NCBI GenBank assembly: GCA_945878705.1
Contig: CAMCUE010000076.1
Span: forward strand, 1-5,992
DNA length: 5,992 bases
Origin: Ferrithrix thermotolerans DSM 19514
GTDB lineage: Bacteria; Actinomycetota; Acidimicrobiia; Acidimicrobiales; Ilumatobacteraceae
Direction: 5' to 3'
Below are positions 5,054 through 5,992 of the stretch, piece after piece. The notes under the pieces are model-generated. The model searched no databases and had not been told where the DNA came from. It saw only the letters and a program-made list of their open reading frames with translations. The translations under genes and the position numbers were made by a program. Position 1 is the first letter of the stretch, and each line of letters starts with the position of its first letter.

Positions 5054-5992
5054 GGCAATTGAAGAAATAATATTTGTGCGTGTCGCGCGCCATGCAGGAA
5101 ACACTGCAGCTACAACACCAATAATAAATGCGATGAAAAGAATTATTATCGTGCCGGTAATTGGAAGTTTGAAAGCACTGAAACCTTTTTCAACAAGCGA
5201 AACCACAATCACTACTCCCATTGTGATGCCGAGTACAACGCCAGTTACTGCGCCAAACAACGAAGTAATCACACTTTCCCAACGAATCATTGTTCGAATT
5301 TGCGCACGAGTCATGCCAATTGCTCTGAGTAAACCAATTTCACGCTTACGTTCAAACACCGAAAGAAGCAAAGTGATAATGATTCCGACGATCGCAATGA
5401 TTATTGATAAAAATAACAATCCATAAATGAGTGCAAGAATTTGATTAACTTGAGCCGCCTGAGTATCAATAAACTCATCTCGGCTTTCAAGTTTGCCAAT
5501 ACCTAAATCTGTGCTTATCGCAGAAATTGCTTTGCGTACTTGTTCGTCTGATCCACCTTCATTAATTTTGATATACACGGAACTATCAAAAAGTGAATTT
5601 GTTGAGCCATCAAAAATTTCTCGGCTAACGACGTAGTTTCCAAATGCATTCTTATATGTGCCAACTAGTTTCAGTGGCAAAGTGCGACCGTCAATTAGTG
5701 TCACGTCAACAATCGACCCGATCGACAAATTCTTTTTAAGAGCCTTATCACTCTCAATCAGAATTCCGTCCTTCGTTAAATCAGATTGTTGACCTTCAAC
5801 CATTTCAAGTGTGTATAGACCCTCGGTAGTTTTTGGGTTAATTACGAGTACATATCTTGATTCGTCACCAACTTTGGCAGGCACGAACCCAATACCTGTG
5901 GCCTTATCTACTTCAGGCAACGCATCTATTTGATCGGTAATTGATGTTGGTATTCCACCAAAGCCACGACTGTCAACGCTTAGCGCATAGTC
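5045..5992 (-). CDS. ABC transporter permease, FtsX/MacB-like, N-terminus cut by window edge
   Basis: Membrane subunit of an ABC system of the FtsX/MacB/LolE type, which typically couples cytoplasmic ATP hydrolysis to work on lipids, peptides or cell-envelope targets outside the membrane. The frame is open from the right edge (24 codons before the TTG at 5920), so 315 C-terminal residues are seen. A soluble extracytoplasmic region (1 to about 180) is followed by helices at about 186-211, 240-267 and 278-304. Between the first two is the family signature ERKREIGLLRAIG (214-226) and then MTRAQI. The soluble part starts mid-domain (DYALSVDSRGFGG), a pattern I know from the second half of large actinobacterial permeases of about 800 residues; that full length is inference. 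The ATPase partner should lie beyond the right edge. The TTG at 5920 is inside the domain and is not a true start. It looks AT-richer than the left half of the window. Confidence 0.88.
   Translation of the reverse strand, partial: DYALSVDSRGFGGIPTSITDQIDALPEVDKATGIGFVPAKVGDESRYVLVINPKTTEGLYTLEMVEGQQSDLTKDGILIESDKALKKNLSIGSIVDVTLIDGRTLPLKLVGTYKNAFGNYVVSREIFDGSTNSLFDSSVYIKINEGGSDEQVRKAISAISTDLGIGKLESRDEFIDTQAAQVNQILALIYGLLFLSIIIAIVGIIITLLLSVFERKREIGLLRAIGMTRAQIRTMIRWESVITSLFGAVTGVVLGITMGVVIVVSLVEKGFSAFKLPITGTIIILFIAFIIGVVAAVFPAWRATRTNIISSIASN

Noticed and set aside
1..5992. A defence, mobile or other multi-gene system
   Set aside because: The genes belong to different strands and transcription units, with no transposase, integrase, toxin-antitoxin pair, CRISPR repeats, tRNA or direct repeats seen; only the Nei-like and DUF4916 proteins stand out.

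Overview
The window looks like an ordinary chromosomal stretch from a free-living actinobacterium of moderate GC content. An Acidimicrobiia or Ilumatobacter-like aquatic lineage is my best guess. The pointers are a DUF4916-type protein (a family I know mainly from Actinobacteria), a Nudix protein with the N-terminal RDGDGWV...CDCG..HWG signature typical of actinobacterial homologues, a Nei-type glycosylase homologue, and several start codons placed 6 nt after a TANNNT -10 element (leaderless style, common in Actinobacteria). No database search was possible, so the taxonomy is inference.

Layout, left to right. (1) 1-1644, minus strand: a probable two-gene operon of an MFS exporter (GTG start at 1644) followed after 14 bp by a Nudix hydrolase whose C-terminus runs off the left edge. 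(2) 1698-3152, plus strand: a complete succinate-semialdehyde dehydrogenase (GabD type), divergent from the MFS gene across a 53-bp gap holding both promoters. (3) 3157-3540, minus strand: a small DoxX-like four-helix membrane protein, convergent with gabD, with only 4 bp between the two stop codons. (4) 3606-4142, plus strand: a DUF4916 Nudix-fold protein with a TTG start behind a strong Shine-Dalgarno site and a degenerate Nudix box. (5) 4184-5053, plus strand: an Fpg/Nei-family protein with intact H2TH and zinc-finger DNA-binding modules, but without the N-terminal Pro-Glu catalytic pair and the catalytic Lys. It also has a C-terminal tail of about 38 residues. (6) 5045-5992, minus strand: the C-terminal part of an FtsX/MacB-like ABC permease, overlapping the Nei-like gene tail to tail by 9 bp and running off the right edge.

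The genes do not form one recognisable pathway. SSADH feeds 4-carbon semialdehyde into the TCA cycle as succinate, but no GABA transaminase or transporter is next to it. Two Nudix-fold proteins and a Nei-like protein lie within about 5 kb, which loosely suggests nucleotide-pool or DNA-damage housekeeping, but they are in separate transcription units. The most interesting item is the apparently catalytically dead (or re-purposed) Nei-like protein, whose 5' end also carries a perfect 8-bp hairpin and a possible second start. There are no RNA genes, mobile elements, CRISPR arrays or non-coding stretches over 300 bp.
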